Positions 7,225 through 9,305 of a DNA stretch of 9,305 nucleotides are shown one piece after another. The notes below the pieces were generated by a model. It saw nothing but the letters and a program-made list of their open reading frames with translations, did not search any database and was not told the DNA's origin. Every line of letters starts with the position of its first letter. Position 1 is the first letter of the stretch. Made by a program: the position numbers and the translations under genes. Source of the stretch: Candidatus Poseidoniales archaeon. Its GTDB lineage: Archaea; Thermoplasmatota; Poseidoniia; Poseidoniales; Poseidoniaceae. Where the stretch lies: positions 1-9,305 of the forward strand of contig DUCL01000264.1 of the NCBI GenBank assembly GCA_012959845.1, written 5' to 3'.

Positions 7225-7237
7225 TTGAAGACTTCAA
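7225..7237. promoter_or_regulatory. Palindrome in the divergent promoter region
   Basis: TTGAAG-A-CTTCAA is a perfect 6-1-6 inverted repeat. It lies in the 119-bp gap between the M29-like gene (start 7208) and the carboxypeptidase gene (start 7328), 17 bases upstream of the former. The position suits an operator for a dimeric regulator, but a 13-bp palindrome can arise by chance. An 8-bp palindrome, GAATATTC, lies at 7280-7287 in the same gap. No convincing BRE/TATA pair stands out; the AT-rich CATATTT at 7293-7299 is a weak candidate about 30 bases before 7328. Confidence 0.25.
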
Positions 7238-7327
7238 TGTGTGCCAGTATTGCAATGAAATCAAGGTTTGGAAATCAACGAATATTCTATCGCATATTTG
7301 ATGAAGAAAGACTCTTTCGCCATTGGT

Positions 7328-8833
7328 ATGAGCGTATATAGTGAATTCATTGAATTGGTAAAAGATATCCATCGACTAGGCGCATTGCAAGGTCATTTAG
7401 GTTGGGACCAAGAGACGATAATGCCTGTAAAAGGCGCAGAAGTCCGCGGTGAAATATTAGCATGGTTGGCTAAAGAAAGACACTTGCGCATAACCGATTC
7501 CAATCTCGGAGAATTGTTGACAACACTGGAAACCAAACCAGACCTCGATGCAGATCAATCCGCAAATGTTAGAGAGATGAGAAGAGTTTACGACAAATCA
7601 ATAAAACTTCCAAGTGAATTTGTTTCAAATTACGCGAAAGCACGTTCTGAAGCATTATTAGGATGGCAAAAGGCGAGAGGGAATTCTGATTTTTCTTCAT
7701 TTGAACCACATCTACAAAAATTGGTGGACATGACCAAACAGAAAATAGAATATTTGGGCATAAAAACCACAGCATACGATGTCCTTCTAGATGAATATGA
7801 AGTAGGTATGACCGTTGCAGATTATGACCCATTATTTGCTGGATTAAAGGAGAAATTAGTTCCTCTATTGCAAAAAATCCTGCACTCACAAAAACTCAAT
7901 CCTCTTCCGCAATTACCTAAAGATTTAACATTTTCAATATCAGCACAAACGGAATTCTGTGAGAAAGTTTCAACCAATATGGGCTTTGATTTTGAAGCGG
8001 GACGAATGGATGCATCAACCCATCCTTTTTCCGCAGGTTTATGGCCAGGAGATACCCGTTTCACCACCAGATTCGATGAGAAAGACCCATTTTCATGTTT
8101 GTATGCTGTTATGCACGAAACAGGGCATGCATTGTACGAACAAGGTTTAGCAGGTGAATTTGCATTCACTCCAAGAGGCCAAGCAGTTTCCTTAGGCGTT
8201 CACGAATCGCAAAGCCGCCTTTGGGAAAATCAAATTGGTCGCACTGAAGCATTTTGGGAGGTTGCCAATCCGTGGTTTAGGGAATTTTTCCCAGATTCTC
8301 CACAATGGGATGCGAAAACCATGAACAAAATCGCTAATTCAGTATCAACCGGATTTATTCGCGTAGAAGCAGATGAAGTGACTTATAATTTGCATGTGAT
8401 GCTAAGGTACGAAATTGAAAAGAAACTATTCAATGGAGAATTAACTGTTAAGGAATTACCAGAGACTTGGAATAATATGTTCGAGGAGTGGTTTGGAAAT
8501 AAAGTTACAAGCGATTCAGAAGGTTGCCTGCAAGATATTCATTGGTCGATGGCCGCTTTCGGATATTTCCCAACATATACACTAGGAAATCTATATGCCG
8601 CCCAATTACTAGAGGCGATGAGTATTGACTTAGGTGATATTGACCAAATAATTGCAGAAGGCGATTGGTCTTCTCTATTACAATGGTTACGTCCTCGTAT
8701 TCATCATCAAGGTTCGGTAATGACACCTGCCCAATTGATTGAATCGGCAACAGGACATCCGCCAAGCCCAGATGCTTTCATTAGATACATAGAGAGTAAA
8801 TATGGTGAACTATATTCTCTGAGTGATAACTGA
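7328..8833 (+). CDS. Carboxypeptidase Taq family metallopeptidase (M32)
   Basis: This is a zinc metallocarboxypeptidase that removes C-terminal residues from peptides, expected in the cytosol since no signal peptide is visible. From ATG 7328 it is 501 residues, the usual M32 length (about 500). Family signatures in order are WDQETIMP (26-33), HPFSAG (232-237), DTRFTT (DxRxT, 242-247), the zinc/catalytic HETGH (263-267, with E264 as general base), HESQSRLWE (292-300), a RVEADEVTYNLH segment and LQDIHWSMAAFGYFPTY. E293 is the likely third zinc ligand, 26 residues after H267, the same spacing as I recall for the Pyrococcus enzyme. All key residues are present, so it should be active. In-frame starts at TTG 7268 and ATG 7301 exist, but 7328 places WDQET where the family has it. 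No ribosome site precedes any of them, so the transcript may be leaderless. Confidence 0.96.
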   Translation: MSVYSEFIELVKDIHRLGALQGHLGWDQETIMPVKGAEVRGEILAWLAKERHLRITDSNLGELLTTLETKPDLDADQSANVREMRRVYDKSIKLPSEFVSNYAKARSEALLGWQKARGNSDFSSFEPHLQKLVDMTKQKIEYLGIKTTAYDVLLDEYEVGMTVADYDPLFAGLKEKLVPLLQKILHSQKLNPLPQLPKDLTFSISAQTEFCEKVSTNMGFDFEAGRMDASTHPFSAGLWPGDTRFTTRFDEKDPFSCLYAVMHETGHALYEQGLAGEFAFTPRGQAVSLGVHESQSRLWENQIGRTEAFWEVANPWFREFFPDSPQWDAKTMNKIANSVSTGFIRVEADEVTYNLHVMLRYEIEKKLFNGELTVKELPETWNNMFEEWFGNKVTSDSEGCLQDIHWSMAAFGYFPTYTLGNLYAAQLLEAMSIDLGDIDQIIAEGDWSSLLQWLRPRIHHQGSVMTPAQLIESATGHPPSPDAFIRYIESKYGELYSLSDN

Positions 8834-8839
8834 TATTAC

Positions 8840-9136
8840 TCAATCATCATCATTATCATCATTTGAACTGATTAATGATTCCATTTTTGAAGCTAATTCA
8901 CTCATCGCTTCTTGCAAATCACTAGATCTGTCATCTTCATGATCTGTTCCAAATGTTGTTCCCAGTAATGTTATCATTGCACCTGATAGCATTACCACAG
9001 CAGGCCAATATATGTCTGCTGCGACCATATCTGCCCCTGTGCTCATACCGCCCCATACCGCACCCGCGATAAAGATGGTAAAGCCAATCATTACTTGCTG
9101 GTATCCGTCTCCTAAATTTTCCTTCATTGAACTCAT
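8840..9136 (-). CDS. Small two-helix membrane protein of unknown function
   Basis: This 98-residue protein has two hydrophobic segments, about residues 15-32 and 43-62, joined by a short loop (STGADMVAAD). A hydrophilic, probably helical C-terminal part follows (about 70-91) and ends in an Asp-rich tail, DDNDDD. The two-helix hairpin suggests both ends lie on the same side of the membrane. The start at 9136 is supported by GAGGAT at 9142-9147; an in-frame ATG at 9127 is less well placed. It converges on the carboxypeptidase gene with only 6 bp between stops. I do not recognise a named family and assign no function. Confidence 0.75.
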   Translation of the reverse strand: MSSMKENLGDGYQQVMIGFTIFIAGAVWGGMSTGADMVAADIYWPAVVMLSGAMITLLGTTFGTDHEDDRSSDLQEAMSELASKMESLISSNDDNDDD

Positions 9137-9141
9137 GTTGT

Positions 9142-9147
9142 ATCCTC
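9142..9147 (-). promoter_or_regulatory. Ribosome binding site for the small membrane protein
   Basis: On the minus strand GAGGAT lies five bases before the ATG at 9136 (GAGG core seven bases away). This supports that start over the ATG nine bases further in. The AT-rich stretch further upstream (about 9161-9210 on the plus strand) holds several TATA-like strings such as AGTATAAC, but none is clear enough to call. Confidence 0.5.
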
Positions 9148-9210
9148 AAAGAGGCATTGTCCGTTATACTCTTTAATAATATCTATCCCTTTCAATAAAA
9201 TTAAATTACT

Positions 9211-9225
9211 CTAAAACATAAAAAG
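9211..9225 (-). terminator. Possible oligo-T terminator
   Basis: Read on the minus strand, CTTTTTATGTTTTAG starts 4 bases after the TAA of the partial gene at the window end. Oligo-T tracts just downstream of a stop are the usual archaeal termination signal. The tracts here are short (5 and 4 T) and the surroundings are generally AT-rich. Confidence 0.35.
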
Positions 9226-9229
9226 CGTA

Positions 9230-9305
9230 TTATTGCCAAGGAGTCATTACTATTGGAGTGCCAATTTGGCCCTTTTCAACTAGCAATTTACCCTTCTGGC
9301 CGGTA
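9230..9305 (-). CDS. C-terminal end of an unidentified gene (5' partial)
   Basis: On the minus strand one frame is open from the window edge to TAA at 9230-9232 and encodes 24 residues ending in GTPIVMTPWQ. The other two minus frames stop within this stretch. The composition, Gly/Lys/Val-rich with alternating hydrophobic residues, looks like a real beta-rich protein end. It reads in the same direction as the small membrane protein, about 93 bp upstream of it. The piece is too short to name a family. Confidence 0.45.
   Translation of the reverse strand, partial: TGQKGKLLVEKGQIGTPIVMTPWQ

Noticed and set aside
7209..7274. Upstream extension of the M29-like gene through non-ATG starts
   Set aside because: The frame is open to 7274, but only rare start codons occur there, there is no ribosome site, and the extension adds nothing seen in the family.
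8846..8862. ATC-rich microsatellite near the carboxypeptidase stop
   Set aside because: It is explained as the codons of the DDNDDD tail of the minus-strand small membrane protein.
1..9305. CRISPR array, tRNA/rRNA, insertion sequence, toxin-antitoxin or defence system
   Set aside because: I found no spaced direct repeats with unique spacers, no tRNA-like cloverleaf, no transposase motif and no terminal inverted repeats; the repeats present are coding.

Overview
The window looks like a stretch of marine planktonic archaeal genome, most likely Marine Group II Euryarchaeota (Ca. Poseidoniales). This rests on the low GC content, short intergenic gaps on both strands, and a giant surface protein built from calcium-binding DGDG repeats. 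Those repeats include the QWxDxDGDGxGDN unit that I associate with this group. Peptidase-family genes and small membrane proteins sit beside it. The assignment is an inference; no rRNA or phylogenetic marker is present.

Layout: (1) 1-4281, plus strand, is the 3' part of a very large surface protein. It has FG-GAP repeats, a ~47-residue-period propeller-like region, a long cysteine-paired calcium-binding repeat region, one membrane helix and a charged cytoplasmic tail. (2) 4371-6020, plus strand, is an unrecognised soluble protein with two EF-hands, a Pro/Gln repeat and a C-terminal zinc ribbon. It ends exactly where (3), at 6021-7208 on the minus strand, also ends. Gene 3 is a member of the aminopeptidase T (M29)/NicX-like family (COG2309) with an acidic N-terminal extension and substitutions at expected metal ligands. 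(4) 7328-8833, plus strand, is an intact M32 (Taq-type) carboxypeptidase, divergent from gene 3. (5) 8840-9136, minus strand, is a small two-helix membrane protein, convergent with gene 4. (6) 9230-9305, minus strand, is probably the last 24 codons of another gene.

Functional reading: genes 1 and 2 lie in the same direction 89 bp apart. They pair an extracellular calcium-binding adhesin-like protein with a cytosolic EF-hand protein, so a surface or calcium-related link is possible but unproven. The M32 enzyme should trim peptides in the cytosol, in keeping with a protein-degrading heterotroph. I see no tRNA, rRNA, CRISPR array, transposase, phage gene or defence cassette. All gaps between genes are under about 130 bp, so no long stretch is unexplained.
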